NCBI RefSeq assembly: GCF_002798405.1
Contig: NZ_PGGV01000032.1
Coordinates: forward strand, 1 to 64,000
Reading direction: 5' to 3'
Length of the DNA stretch: 64,000 bases
From: Glycomyces xiaoerkulensis
GTDB lineage: Bacteria; Actinomycetota; Actinomycetes; Mycobacteriales; Micromonosporaceae
Each line of letters begins with the position of its first letter. Position 1 is the first letter of the stretch. This document shows positions 8,707 through 16,968 of this stretch, piece after piece. A program made the translations under genes and the position numbers. Under the pieces are notes generated by a model. The model had not been told where the DNA came from, did no database searches, and saw nothing but the letters and a program-made list of their open reading frames with translations.

Positions 8707-9363
8707 TCAGGAGATCACCGCTAGAACCACGGCGGCCCAGCACCCGACCAGCAACCACGGCCCCAGTGGTACATACTCCACCGGCACACGAGCCCGCCAG
8801 CGCGCCACACCGGCCGCCGAGGCGGCCAAGACAAACCCCAGGGTGACCCCGCCCCACGCCGCCGCCCACGACCACCAGCCGGTGAAAGCCGCGATTACCG
8901 CCAGCAAGGCCACGTCGCCGAGCCCTACGCCGCCATCGAAGATTCGCCACCAAATCAGCGCCAAGGCTCCGACGGCCAACGCGGACCACATCGCCCGCTC
9001 CAACGGCCCCGATCCGCCAGACCATGCAGTATCCCAGCCGAAGCAAGCAATCACTGCGGCTCCAAGGAGGCCGCTAAGGACGAACGGCAGCCGGTGCGTG
9101 ACCGCGTCGATCACGGCAAGACCAGGAGAGAGGGCCGCGAACAGCGCAAACGCGACCGCAGCGGGACGCTCTGGCAGAACGCCCACCACCACAGTCGCAC
9201 CTGCGGACCCGCCGACCACTGTGGTGACCATCGCGCCACGATGCCACCCGAGAGATAGTTCCGCAGCCCCCCGTCCACGCGCGTCGGGGACGAGCGCGAG
9301 TGTGAACCGCCAGATCAGCACCGCGACAGCCAGTCCACCGAACCCGGCCGCCAACATCCACAT
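8707..9363 (-). CDS. Prepilin peptidase-like (A24) membrane protein
   Basis: 218 residues, almost entirely hydrophobic, with about 7 membrane helices. The two A24 aspartates are visible in the right contexts: IDAVTHRLP (first Asp) and GVGLGDVAL (GxGD motif). It lacks the N-terminal Cys-rich methyltransferase domain of full PilD proteins, as is common for actinobacterial and TadV-type enzymes. These cleave and process type IV-like pilin leaders at the membrane. No pilin gene is visible nearby. Confidence 0.8.
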   Translation of the reverse strand: MWMLAAGFGGLAVAVLIWRFTLALVPDARGRGAAELSLGWHRGAMVTTVVGGSAGATVVVGVLPERPAAVAFALFAALSPGLAVIDAVTHRLPFVLSGLLGAAVIACFGWDTAWSGGSGPLERAMWSALAVGALALIWWRIFDGGVGLGDVALLAVIAAFTGWWSWAAAWGGVTLGFVLAASAAGVARWRARVPVEYVPLGPWLLVGCWAAVVLAVIS

Positions 9364-9593
9364 GAAGTGAGTCTAGAGAGCGAGCTCGGCGGGCCTCAGC
9401 CGAATCGGGACAAGGCCAATTCATACGACCACCCTTTGACGCTCCCGCGCATGCGCCCTGAAGGCGTAGACGACTCACGACTCAGTCCGTGTGCGGCAGA
9501 GTGCTGAGAAGAGTCCGGGGAGGCGCGGGTCGGCGCCTCGGCGGGTATGTCGAGCGAGCCCGCGACGTTGCCGGAGCGCTCGTCGACACCGGT

Positions 9594-9770
9594 TCATGGC
9601 AGGATCCAGAGGTTGGTGGCGATCGCCCAGCAGATGGCGAAGACGACCAAGTATATCAGGGTCAGGGTCTTGCGTCGTCGGCTCCACTGCCGCCAAGGAA
9701 TGCGTCGCCAACGCCAGTACCGTTCGACGACCCCGATGATCGGCCCTGGCCGGTGCGGTCGGCGGCTCAT
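9594..9770 (-). CDS. 58-residue single-pass membrane protein, coupled to the ESX-like gene upstream
   Basis: The ATG (9770-9768) overlaps the TGA of the preceding gene as ATGA, so it is probably translated by re-initiation. The product has a very basic, Trp/Arg-rich N-terminus (YWRWRRIPWRQW then RRR) and one hydrophobic helix (LTLIYLVVFAICWAIATNLWIL), ending in Pro. By the positive-inside rule the N-terminus should face the cytoplasm. The length and coupling argue for a real gene. No family was recognised. Confidence 0.65.
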   Translation of the reverse strand: MSRRPHRPGPIIGVVERYWRWRRIPWRQWSRRRKTLTLIYLVVFAICWAIATNLWILP

Positions 9771-10537
9771 CGCGGCACCGGCGCGGTGCCGGTCGGGTGC
9801 CAGCCGTCGTCGACATCGGTGTACTTGCTGTGGTTAAGCGCCTGCATCAGATCCGATGCCCTAGTCATCAGCTCCCCATCGAGTTGCACGATCTTCCAGA
9901 GAAAGGTCAGGAAGAACGAAATGATGGCGCCGATCGCGGCTCCGGCTATAGCGCCGGGCGGTCCACCAGCAAAGGATCCGGCCGCCGCACCGCCTGCCAA
10001 GCCGACCGCTGCGGCGACGCCGGCCTCGGCGACCGCGGTGCCGACTGCGGTCCAGGCGTTGTACTTGTCGGCGAATCCGACGATGTGTTCGATGCAGAAC
10101 TCGTAGAGCTCGTCGCATGCGTTGTCGAGGAGGTCGGCCAGGTCGGTGAAGGCCGAGGTGGTGTCGTCGCATTGTTTGCGGACCTGGGCGAGGTCGCTAT
10201 CGAGGCCCTCGGGCCCTTCGATGTACTCGGCGAAGGCGTCGGCGTCGGACCCGGTCCAGTCCTCGTCGACCAGGCTCGCGTACCCGCGTTCGGCCGCGAT
10301 CGCGGTGAAGGGGCCATCGGTCTCGCCGGCACCGGTGCCGAGCAGGTCGGCCTTTTCACGCAGGGTTTCGGTGTCGACCTGGGAGAACAGTTGAATGATC
10401 GTGCTGGGCTTGAGGTCGGATTTGAACTGCTCGTGCCGACCCCAGCCGCCATAGTCGGCCCAGGCGCGGTCGACCGCCTCGAGATCGTCGAGGTATTCGG
10501 GGGTGCACAGAAACTGTCCGAGTGGCCAATAGGTCAC
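9767..10537 (-). CDS. ESX/WXG-like protein with C-terminal Gly/Ala-rich membrane hairpin
   Basis: 256 residues. The GTG at 10537 follows a strong GGAGGT site. The N-terminal two thirds are helical, with a WTGSDADAF motif reminiscent of the WxG turn of type VII substrates and further helices (SAFTDLADLLDNACDELYEF). Residues about 180-225 are a long Gly/Ala-rich hydrophobic stretch (AAVGLAGGAAAGSFAGG...) ending in IISFFLTFLWKI, as in membrane-inserting ESX-linked and toxin-delivery proteins. It is the fourth gene of a minus-strand operon. No toxin domain is visible. A type VII-type substrate role is an inference from fold and context. Confidence 0.7.
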   Translation of the reverse strand: MTYWPLGQFLCTPEYLDDLEAVDRAWADYGGWGRHEQFKSDLKPSTIIQLFSQVDTETLREKADLLGTGAGETDGPFTAIAAERGYASLVDEDWTGSDADAFAEYIEGPEGLDSDLAQVRKQCDDTTSAFTDLADLLDNACDELYEFCIEHIVGFADKYNAWTAVGTAVAEAGVAAAVGLAGGAAAGSFAGGPPGAIAGAAIGAIISFFLTFLWKIVQLDGELMTRASDLMQALNHSKYTDVDDGWHPTGTAPVPR

Positions 10538-10574
10538 GTTGTGACCTCCTTCCAGTTCACGGCCTCGACTGGGG

Positions 10575-10928
10575 TTACCAGTCCTGGTAGAACTCACCGG
10601 CTGCGTGTTCGGCAAGGGAGGCGCCGGTGTCGTTGAAGTCGGCCTCGCTCTGACCGTCGGCTTCGAACCAGACCGCGGCCACGTGGAGCAGGTTGAGGTC
10701 GGTCTTGTCGACAGCCTCGCCGACCGCGTCGCAGTCGACGATGCGGTAGCCGACGATGCTGTTCCAGGTCTCGGCCAAGGGCCCCGCCCACGGGGCCTCG
10801 TCGCCCCCGAACGGCGTGGTACTCACCTCCGCATCGATCAGATCGTCGCGGTAGGCATCGATCTGGTCGTGGCGGGCGCGGACGCGTTGGGCGAATTGTT
10901 CGACCTGATCGGGGTCAACTGAAGGCAT
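10575..10928 (-). CDS. WXG100-like small helical protein
   Basis: 117 residues. The ATG at 10928 has AGGGAGGT upstream. The size and opening (VDPDQVEQFAQRVRARHDQI) fit the ESX-1-like/WXG100 helical hairpin class. TWNSIVGYRIV replaces a classical WxG turn. The C-terminus is acidic and aromatic (AGEFYQDW). It lies 37 bases ahead of the larger ESX-like gene, a typical partner arrangement. Confidence 0.65.
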   Translation of the reverse strand: MPSVDPDQVEQFAQRVRARHDQIDAYRDDLIDAEVSTTPFGGDEAPWAGPLAETWNSIVGYRIVDCDAVGEAVDKTDLNLLHVAAVWFEADGQSEADFNDTGASLAEHAAGEFYQDW

Positions 10929-11031
10929 CTCAGACCTCCCTGTCGGCGAGCCGGGCCACCGGGTCGGAGGCGGTGAGCTGGCGGGACATGCGGCGGACTG
11001 CCGAGTTGTAGGTGAGTCGGATTCGTTCGGC

Positions 11032-11226
11032 CTATTCGTCGGCGTCGGACTCGCGGGGGCGCAGCCGAACCCGGCAATCGCCGTTGATGCGCGTCCGCAC
11101 CCAAACCGTGCCGTCATGGGAGACGGCCGTGCCTTCGGTGCCGCGGGTGAACCTGCCGAGCTGTCGCTCCAGGGCGGTGATGGCGCTTTTGGCGGCTTCG
11201 CGGCGATCGGCGGTCGAGTCAGTCAT
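11032..11226 (-). CDS. Unrecognised 64-residue protein ending at a TAG within a longer open frame
   Basis: The ATG at 11226 overlaps the end of the upstream gene by 8 bases. The protein has a helical N-terminus (REAAKSAITALERQL) and a beta-like C-terminus (DGTVWVRTRINGDCRVRL). After the TAG (11034-11032) the same frame stays open for 33 more coding-like codons (AERIRLTYNSAVRRMSRQL...) to a TGA just before the next gene. The TAG may therefore be a recent truncation. Confidence 0.6.
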   Translation of the reverse strand: MTDSTADRREAAKSAITALERQLGRFTRGTEGTAVSHDGTVWVRTRINGDCRVRLRPRESDADE

Positions 11227-11635
11227 CCTCGCCTCCCAGCACCGCGGCCATTTCGTCGGCCAAGTCCAGGACGGTGGCCGCGACCGCGCGATGGAGGGCC
11301 GAAGCCATGAGGGAAAAGACTGTTTCGACCGCCAGCGCGGCCGATTCGGTCTCGACCGGGCCCGGCAGATAGACCTCGGCAAGCGTGAAATCCAAGGCCA
11401 TGGTCATCCGAACCCCGGAGTCGGGGTGGTACTTGGTCAGAGTCAGCCGGTGGAGGCGGCGGTTGAGCGCGGCCACGCGGTGCGGCAGGTCGCCGGTACG
11501 GTCGATGCTGGCGAACGCCTCCCTCGCTTGGCTGCGGACGGCCGCCACGTCGACCGTGGTGGACTCGACCGGGCCGGTCACCTCATGGGCCGGGCGCTGA
11601 TCGACTGCGGGCGCTACTTTGATGGGTCGGGCCAT
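11219..11635 (-). CDS. Unrecognised protein, first gene of the ESX-like operon
   Basis: 138 residues, starting MARPIKVAP. It consists of a helical middle (AREAFASIDRTGDLPHRVAALNRRLHRL), a short beta-like stretch (VRMTMALDFTLAEVYLPG) and a C-terminal helical segment (VLDLADEMAAVL). No catalytic motif was seen. Five minus-strand genes follow with overlaps or gaps below 105 bases, so it is likely the promoter-proximal gene of one operon. Confidence 0.65.
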   Translation of the reverse strand: MARPIKVAPAVDQRPAHEVTGPVESTTVDVAAVRSQAREAFASIDRTGDLPHRVAALNRRLHRLTLTKYHPDSGVRMTMALDFTLAEVYLPGPVETESAALAVETVFSLMASALHRAVAATVLDLADEMAAVLGGEDD

Positions 11636-11953
11636 AGCACATCCTCGATGGTGATCGAACGTAACGTGCGATACATCGAAAATGACACAATGTGATGATC
11701 ATTGTGGGCACCGACTGGCCCATGTCCGGTTTCTTACATCAACCGTGTGATGCCGGATCGGATTCGGAAGCGGTGGACTCGACGCTGCAAGGCGCATGCA
11801 ATGAGGGCGAAAGCACGATTCCCAAGCAGGGAACCAACACCCATTGGAACCACTGGCCGGGGCGCAGTGATAGGAGGTCGAAATCGGGGCCTCGGCCGTT
11901 GACGGCTCCCAAGGGCCGCGTGTGTGGCTTTCGAGCGAATAGTCCTAGTCAGG
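11636..11953. other. Intergenic region with a 7-bp palindrome
   Basis: It separates the ESX-like operon (starting at 11635, leftward) from the 3' end of the kinase gene. CACAATG (11686-11692) and CATTGTG (11700-11706) form an inverted repeat about 50 bases upstream of the operon start, a plausible regulator site or part of the promoter. A short plus-strand frame at 11750-11902 (MPDRIRKRWTRRCKAH...) is not convincing. Confidence 0.4.
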
Positions 11954-12865
11954 CTACCTGTCGGAGTTGCCGAAGGCGGCGTATGGGGTCCAGGGTGTGC
12001 TGGTGTCGCCGGTCATGACCGTGGCGAGGCGGAGCTTGAACTCTTCGGCTACTCCGGGTGTGCTGGCCATGAGGGGGACTCCGCCAACTACGAAGGTGAG
12101 TTCGCGGGCTTGGCGGAGGACCGGCCAGGCTGGGTCCGTGGTGATGTCGTGGCCGTAGGAGGCGGCGAGACGGGCGTGCTCTCCGGAGTCGGTGAACCAG
12201 ATCGCGGCGGCGGCGACGGCGGCGAGATCGACACCCGAGGGGCCCAGGCAGGTCGAGTCGAAATCGCAGAGGACAACGCGGCCATCGGGGCGGCGGAGTA
12301 GGTTCCCGACATGAGCGTCGCCGTGGATGAGCGAGCCCTCCGACTCCGTGACGAGAGCGTCCACCTCGGGCTCTAGTCGATCGCACCAGTCCAGCAACGA
12401 TGCGCGGTCGGTGTCTTCCAGCGCCTCGGCGTCGGCGATTCGCTTGCGGGCGGTGCCGACCGGGTCCCATCTCGGCAGGTCGAAGTCAGGGGCCGGGAGA
12501 CTGTGGAACTCTTTGAGGACCTTCCCCAAGTCTTCGGGGCTGGGTGTCGGTGCGGGTGGGATGTAGTCCCAGACGGTGGCGAGAAGGTCTTCAATAGTCA
12601 GCGGCTGGGGAATGGCGCCCGTGAGACGAATGGTCGGGGCATCGACCTCGGCGAACCAGGATCCCAGCCGGGCGCCCTTTCGGATGCGCTCGTGGAGCTT
12701 GGTCGAACGGGTGATCCTGACAACGATGCTGGCTCCGGGGAGAGCGTAGACCGCGTTGTTGGCCATGTGCAGCACCTGGGCGTCGTCGTCGACGACTCCG
12801 AGTCGAGCTGCGATGTCGCTGAGCGCTGCGCGCATCCGATCGTCGGTGAACCGTCCGGTCGTCAA
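11954..12865 (-). CDS. APH-fold phosphotransferase (aminoglycoside phosphotransferase family)
   Basis: 303 residues. The TTG at 12865 is chosen because AAGGAG lies 7 bases before it. The kinase-like APH fold shows the catalytic loop as SLIHGDAHVGNLLR (Asp of HGD, Asn of the loop) and the metal-binding Asp in VVLCDFDST. The N-lobe lacks obvious resistance-enzyme signatures, so the substrate may be a small metabolite rather than a drug. It lies 10 bases downstream of the XRE regulator gene on the same strand, and such regulator-APH pairs are common in actinomycetes. Confidence 0.8.
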   Translation of the reverse strand: MTTGRFTDDRMRAALSDIAARLGVVDDDAQVLHMANNAVYALPGASIVVRITRSTKLHERIRKGARLGSWFAEVDAPTIRLTGAIPQPLTIEDLLATVWDYIPPAPTPSPEDLGKVLKEFHSLPAPDFDLPRWDPVGTARKRIADAEALEDTDRASLLDWCDRLEPEVDALVTESEGSLIHGDAHVGNLLRRPDGRVVLCDFDSTCLGPSGVDLAAVAAAAIWFTDSGEHARLAASYGHDITTDPAWPVLRQARELTFVVGGVPLMASTPGVAEEFKLRLATVMTGDTSTPWTPYAAFGNSDR

Positions 12866-12875
12866 TCCGTGCTCC

Positions 12876-14306
12876 TTATCGTGGGGTGATCATGGCGATG
12901 AAGTCGTCGACGTCCGAACGGCCTGCGCACAGGCCCGCGTCGCGGCTCACGTTCGCGACCCGCTCCCGTACCCGCTGCGAGAGGACCTGACCGTCGCCTG
13001 CGACGATCTCCGCGCCGACCTCCAAGGCTGTGTCCGGTTCGCCCGCGAGGAACCAGGCTGAGCATAGTCCGACCTGGTTGAGGACGCTACTGCGCTGCAT
13101 CCCCTCGTCGAACCCGTCGATGGCCTTTCGGGTCCATTCGGCGGCCTCATCAGCGAATCGACGGTCCTGGCGGGCGAAGTCGCGGTAGACCCTGCCGAAC
13201 TGGGCATCCAGTTCGGCACGATCGATCCATCTGATCCACGGAGGCTCCTGGCTGGCATCAATACGGCCGAAGTCGTCATCAGCGTGACGCAATGCCTGGA
13301 CGGCAGCCTCCCGGTCGCCGAGAGCAGCGAACGACGTTGCGATAGTCGCGTTGAGCACCGCCTGCGTGCCAGCAGTCGCTCCCGTTCCTACCCGGTCCGA
13401 TGCAAGTCGGAGGACTTCGACGGCATCACGGTTGTGCCGTAGGTGCTGGAACTGGCGGGCCTGGCAGTAATGGACGAAGACAGCGAGGCTCATGTTCTCT
13501 GTGGTCGCTGCGAGTCGTTCGGCCGCTGCGAAGTGCCGTTGGCCGGTCCAGTGGTCGCACATGTCGAATGCCGTCCAGCCGGCCAATAGACGGAGATTCG
13601 CGACCGTTGTGTACAGCTCGTTTCGAAGTTGGTCGGGATGGGTGCTGTCCAGCAGGACCGCGGCAGCATCGGCGACGCGGTTCATACTCTGATGGACTAG
13701 GCCGCCACCGTACTGGTAATCGAGCGACTGGTAGAGGTCGTGGACGGCGTTCAATCTCGTCAGGTCTGCCCGGCCGATCCGCCGCCTGCTTCCCATTCGG
13801 ATGCAGGCGGTCGTGATCTGATCCATCTGCGCCATGAGATCGAGTTGGGGATCTTCGACGGTGCTAGTGCCATCAGCGAGGACGGCCCCGGCTGCGAACC
13901 CGACGCCTGCCGCGAGGAACCTTCGTCGATCCACGGACTCTCCTCGAGCGGTTGAGAAATGCGAGTCCAGCATGTCCCTGACGACCGGGTCTGCGTCAAC
14001 ATTCTGGCCGAGAATCCTGTCATTGTCCGCTTCGGAAAGCCGTTCGTCCGCTTGAGATTCGACCAAACGCCAGGCGCGAGTCAGCACGCCTCCGGTCTTC
14101 AGCTCTCGATCGAGGGTTTCTGCGAGTTCGACTGAGCACCCGCGCTGGGCCTTCTCGATCTTGCCAATCTTTGAACCGGATGTGTAAACCCGCTGGCCAA
14201 GCTCATCTTGGGACAGGCCGCTGAGTTTTCGGTGGTGGCGCAGCTCAGCACCGAACCACTCAAGCAGGCCCTTCTCGGGCTCGAGCTGCTTTTCCGGGTA
14301 AGGCAT
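12876..14306 (-). CDS. XRE-family regulator with long C-terminal TPR-like region
   Basis: 476 residues. The ATG at 14306 follows GAGGAGAC. Residues about 10-65 form a helix-turn-helix (LRHHRKLSGLSQDELGQRVYTSGSKIGKIEK split over its helices). A Tat-like or linker segment RRRFLAAGVGFAAGAVLA is typical of this actinobacterial family. The remaining 300 residues are alpha-helical repeats that probably sense a ligand or partner. It shares an operon with the APH-fold kinase. An effect on the divergent lanthipeptide cluster is possible but unsupported. Confidence 0.85.
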   Translation of the reverse strand: MPYPEKQLEPEKGLLEWFGAELRHHRKLSGLSQDELGQRVYTSGSKIGKIEKAQRGCSVELAETLDRELKTGGVLTRAWRLVESQADERLSEADNDRILGQNVDADPVVRDMLDSHFSTARGESVDRRRFLAAGVGFAAGAVLADGTSTVEDPQLDLMAQMDQITTACIRMGSRRRIGRADLTRLNAVHDLYQSLDYQYGGGLVHQSMNRVADAAAVLLDSTHPDQLRNELYTTVANLRLLAGWTAFDMCDHWTGQRHFAAAERLAATTENMSLAVFVHYCQARQFQHLRHNRDAVEVLRLASDRVGTGATAGTQAVLNATIATSFAALGDREAAVQALRHADDDFGRIDASQEPPWIRWIDRAELDAQFGRVYRDFARQDRRFADEAAEWTRKAIDGFDEGMQRSSVLNQVGLCSAWFLAGEPDTALEVGAEIVAGDGQVLSQRVRERVANVSRDAGLCAGRSDVDDFIAMITPR

Positions 14307-14401
14307 GACCGTCTCCTCGCCTGAAGCGGACAAAGCCCGTAACCGTTTGGTGTCTGCTTCAGATGCTTGTCCGGCGCGGTGTCGTAATTCAGGCTACATA
14401 C

Positions 14402-14680
14402 ATGGCAACCGATCATGCACCCACCGTGGCCCGATGGCGTCGGCGATGGACCCGAATCACGGTCCCAGATTCTAGCCTCATCCCTGATGGGGGCGATCCG
14501 GTCGGCGGGATGTCCGTCGACCAGGCCAGGGCCGAACTCATCCGGCACCTGCTCGACTGCGTGCACTGCCGGAAGGCGGCTGGGCGTGCATCCTCAAGAG
14601 GTTGCGCCGTTGGGCTTCGGCTCCGGGGCCGTGTCGACGGGTGCCTGGCGACGACGGCCGCGGAAGGCGGGACGTCATGA
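14402..14680 (+). CDS. Possible small protein upstream of the lanthipeptide cluster
   Basis: 92 residues from ATG 14402 (MATDHAPTVARWRRRW). The first 60 residues look protein-like (MSVDQARAELIRHLLDCVHCRKA, with a CVHC pair), while the tail is low complexity. No strong ribosome site. The stop overlaps an ATG at 14677 that opens another plus-strand frame (MNDFASAVSWGEFEALLPF) running into a large inverted repeat. Both are doubtful. Confidence 0.3.
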   Translation: MATDHAPTVARWRRRWTRITVPDSSLIPDGGDPVGGMSVDQARAELIRHLLDCVHCRKAAGRASSRGCAVGLRLRGRVDGCLATTAAEGGTS

Positions 14681-14823
14681 ATGACTTCGCAAGCGCCGTC
14701 AGCTGGGGCGAATTTGAAGCGCTTCTGCCGTTCGTCGTTCCGTTCTCGTCCGTCGCGGTGGGAAGCGACGGAGCCGGGGAAGCCGGCCGCCTGCGTCGCT
14801 GCAGGGCCGAGGCTTCCCACGAT

Positions 14824-14879
14824 CCAGCGGCTGCGGCGGTGACCACCGTCGTTCCTCCCGTTCCCGCCGCAGCCGCTGG
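14824..14879. repeat. 16-bp perfect inverted repeat, 24-base loop
   Basis: CCAGCGGCTGCGGCGG (14824-14839) and its exact reverse complement (14864-14879) could form a very stable stem. It sits in a gene-poor stretch upstream of the lanthipeptide operon. It could be a terminator for leftward or rightward transcripts or an insertion-element end. Confidence 0.6.
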
Positions 14880-15023
14880 TGTGTTCAACGATGATCGCGG
14901 CCAGCGAGCCGTGGACTGCCACGACCTCAAATCGGATGCCGAGCAGGCGTCGGAGCGGGTGGGCGCTCCGAGGGCCGTCTCGGTGTCCTGCTGCCTCGCC
15001 CGGCAAGGTTGGAGGTCTCCTTT

Positions 15024-15149
15024 ATGGGCTACGGGGACCTGGTGCGCCGAGTAGAGGCGGCCGGTTGGAGCTATGTGCCGGGCCGTCGCTTCGACGACCG
15101 AGCGTGGTGCGTTCAGTGCCGACACGATGCCGGGAGTGCGGCCGGATGA
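15024..15149 (+). CDS. Possible 41-residue protein upstream of the lanthipeptide cluster
   Basis: The ATG at 15024 has GGAGG 8 bases upstream. The peptide (MGYGDLVRRVEAAGWSYVPG, then RRFDDRAWCVQCRHDAG) has a well-formed amphipathic start and a CVQC pair. It is followed within 30 bases by a terminator-like hairpin, which supports a genuine short transcript. Function unknown. Confidence 0.45.
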   Translation: MGYGDLVRRVEAAGWSYVPGRRFDDRAWCVQCRHDAGSAAG

Positions 15150-15178
15150 CCACTCGGCAGGGTTGCCTCCAACCGGCT

Positions 15179-15218
15179 GGGCCGACCGCGCGCTGGCCTG
15201 ATTCTGCGCGGTCGGCCC
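15179..15218. terminator. 13-bp terminator-like hairpin
   Basis: GGGCCGACCGCGC (15179-15191) pairs perfectly with GCGCGGTCGGCCC (15206-15218), with a 14-base loop. It lies just after the 41-codon frame. The following 440 bases to 15664 hold no convincing gene and should contain the promoter of the FxLD operon. Confidence 0.65.
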
Positions 15219-15664
15219 GTTCTCAGACCTCAGATGACCCCGAACCGTGCCGCAACCAAGAAGTGGTCGCCGAGATGCAGCAGATTCTTCGCACGCAGAT
15301 CGGTGCGCGCCGGTTCCCGGCGGTCGCCAGATCCGCCGGGAAGGTGGGGAAAGAGCTCGGGGATGCGATCTGCCGATTCGCTCGCGGCCCTCGGCGACTC
15401 CAGCAGGCTCCCGGCTCCGTTGTCGAGGTGAGACGGGGTCGGGCCGGGCTCCACCCGATCGGGGACCTAGGGATCGGTGCGGGTGGAGGGACGCCGGTTC
15501 ATTCCTGCCGGCGGGCCCGGTCGGTTGGTCCCCGCCAGGCCGGCCGGGCTACCTCCCCTCCAGGACAACGACGGACAACCGAACGCGCATCAGGGTTGGG
15601 AGCAGGTTTTCGGTCCTGACACGGATTGGATCAGCCGATGAACATCGCGATTGAGGAGGCATAC

Positions 15665-16915
15665 ATGTCGAGCACCGAGACCGATTCGACAGCAGCGGGC
15701 GCGCACAGCGACGGCGCCGAGGCATCGGGGCTGCTGGAGGCGATGCTCGCCGAGCTTCGCGAGCTGGGCGCCTTGCGGTCGGCGCCGGTGGAGGCAGCGT
15801 TCAGGGCCGTGCCGCGCTATCGGTTCGCTCCCGGCGCGCCGCTGGAGGAGGTCTACGCGGCGCGGGAGGCGGTGGTCACCAAGCGCGATGCGCACGGCGT
15901 GGCGGTGTCGTCGGTGTCAGCGCCGGAGGTTCAGGCGTTCATGCTCGAGCAGGCCGTGATCGAGCCGGGGATGCGGGTGCTCGAGATCGGCTCGGGCGGG
16001 TTCAACGCGGCGCTGATCGCCGAGCTGGTCGGTCCCTCTGGGCAGGTGACGACCGTCGATATCGACCGCGATGTGACGTCTCGGGCGGCCGAGCTACTCG
16101 GGGCTACCGGCTATGCGCAGGTCGAGGTGGCCTGTGCCGACGCCTCGGAGTCGCTGCCCGGCGATGGTGATTGGGATCGGGTCATCGTGACCGTCGGCGC
16201 TTGGGACCTGCCACCGGTCTGGACCGATCGGCTCGCTCCAGGCGGCCGGTTGGTCGTGCCGCTGCGGATGCGGGGGATCACCCGCTCGCTCGCGCTCGAA
16301 CTTGTCGGCGCACACCTGGAGGCCGTCTCGTCCGAGGTCTGCGGGTTCGTGCAGTTGCAAGGGGTCCTCGGCCATGAGGAGCGGCTGTTCCTGCTGCGCG
16401 GTAAGGACCTCGGCCTGCGATTCGACGATGCGAACGCGCCGGCCGATATGCGACCGCTGGACGGGGCCATTGCCGCCCAACGCCAGGTCGTGTGGACGGG
16501 AGTGACTACGGCTGCCGGGGAGTCGTTCGCCTCGCTGGAGTGGTACCTGGCCGCCGTATTGCCGCACTTCTGCCTGCTTGCGGCAGCGCCGGGGGCCGCC
16601 GCCGAGGCGGGCCTGGCCGGCGAGGGGGAGCGGCAATTCCGGCCCGCCCATGTCGACGGCGACGCTTTCGCCTATCTGCTGGCGCGAAAGTGCGAGGACG
16701 GCCGGTTCGAGTTCGGCGCCGCCGCCTACGGCGGTACTGCCGATCAGGCGGCCACCCGGATGGCCGACCAAATCCGAGCCTGGGACGACCTGCGTCCCGA
16801 CCGTGAGATCCCGGCAGTCAGCATCTGGCCCCGCGAGACCGAAGAGCTTCCGGCGGGCTTCGTCGTGGACAAGCGCCACCGGAGGATCGTCCTCTCCTGG
16901 ACGGAGCGGACCTGA
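15665..16915 (+). CDS. FxLD-system methyltransferase (protein-isoaspartate O-methyltransferase-like)
   Basis: 416 residues. The ATG at 15665 is set by GAGGAGG 5 bases upstream. Residues about 20-220 are a PCMT/PIMT-like SAM methyltransferase: the SAM loop is VLEIGSGGFNAALIAELVG, with an acidic strand end VDIDRD and the GGRLVVPL segment. The C-terminal half is the extension typical of the 'methyltransferase, FxLD system' family. By analogy with PIMT homologues in other lanthipeptide clusters, it should methylate an Asp of the modified precursor, which can then form an aspartimide or isoaspartate. It directly precedes the precursor gene, across a hairpin. Confidence 0.9.
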   Translation: MSSTETDSTAAGAHSDGAEASGLLEAMLAELRELGALRSAPVEAAFRAVPRYRFAPGAPLEEVYAAREAVVTKRDAHGVAVSSVSAPEVQAFMLEQAVIEPGMRVLEIGSGGFNAALIAELVGPSGQVTTVDIDRDVTSRAAELLGATGYAQVEVACADASESLPGDGDWDRVIVTVGAWDLPPVWTDRLAPGGRLVVPLRMRGITRSLALELVGAHLEAVSSEVCGFVQLQGVLGHEERLFLLRGKDLGLRFDDANAPADMRPLDGAIAAQRQVVWTGVTTAAGESFASLEWYLAAVLPHFCLLAAAPGAAAEAGLAGEGERQFRPAHVDGDAFAYLLARKCEDGRFEFGAAAYGGTADQAATRMADQIRAWDDLRPDREIPAVSIWPRETEELPAGFVVDKRHRRIVLSWTERT

Positions 16916-16920
16916 CCCGC

Positions 16921-16942
16921 GGCCGAGCCGGAAAGCTCGGCC
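16921..16942. terminator. Hairpin between methyltransferase and precursor genes
   Basis: GGCCGAGC (16921-16928) and GCTCGGCC (16935-16942) form an 8-bp perfect stem with loop CGGAAA, right after the methyltransferase stop. It may separate or stabilise the abundant precursor transcript. Confidence 0.5.
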
Positions 16943-16968
16943 GAATCCCTGAAGGAAGGAGCGCCAGC

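Noticed and set aside
14677-15054. Plus-strand frame MNDFASAVSWGEF...
   Set aside because: It runs straight through the 16-bp inverted repeat, and its second half is low-complexity Ala/Val/Pro, so a real protein is unlikely.
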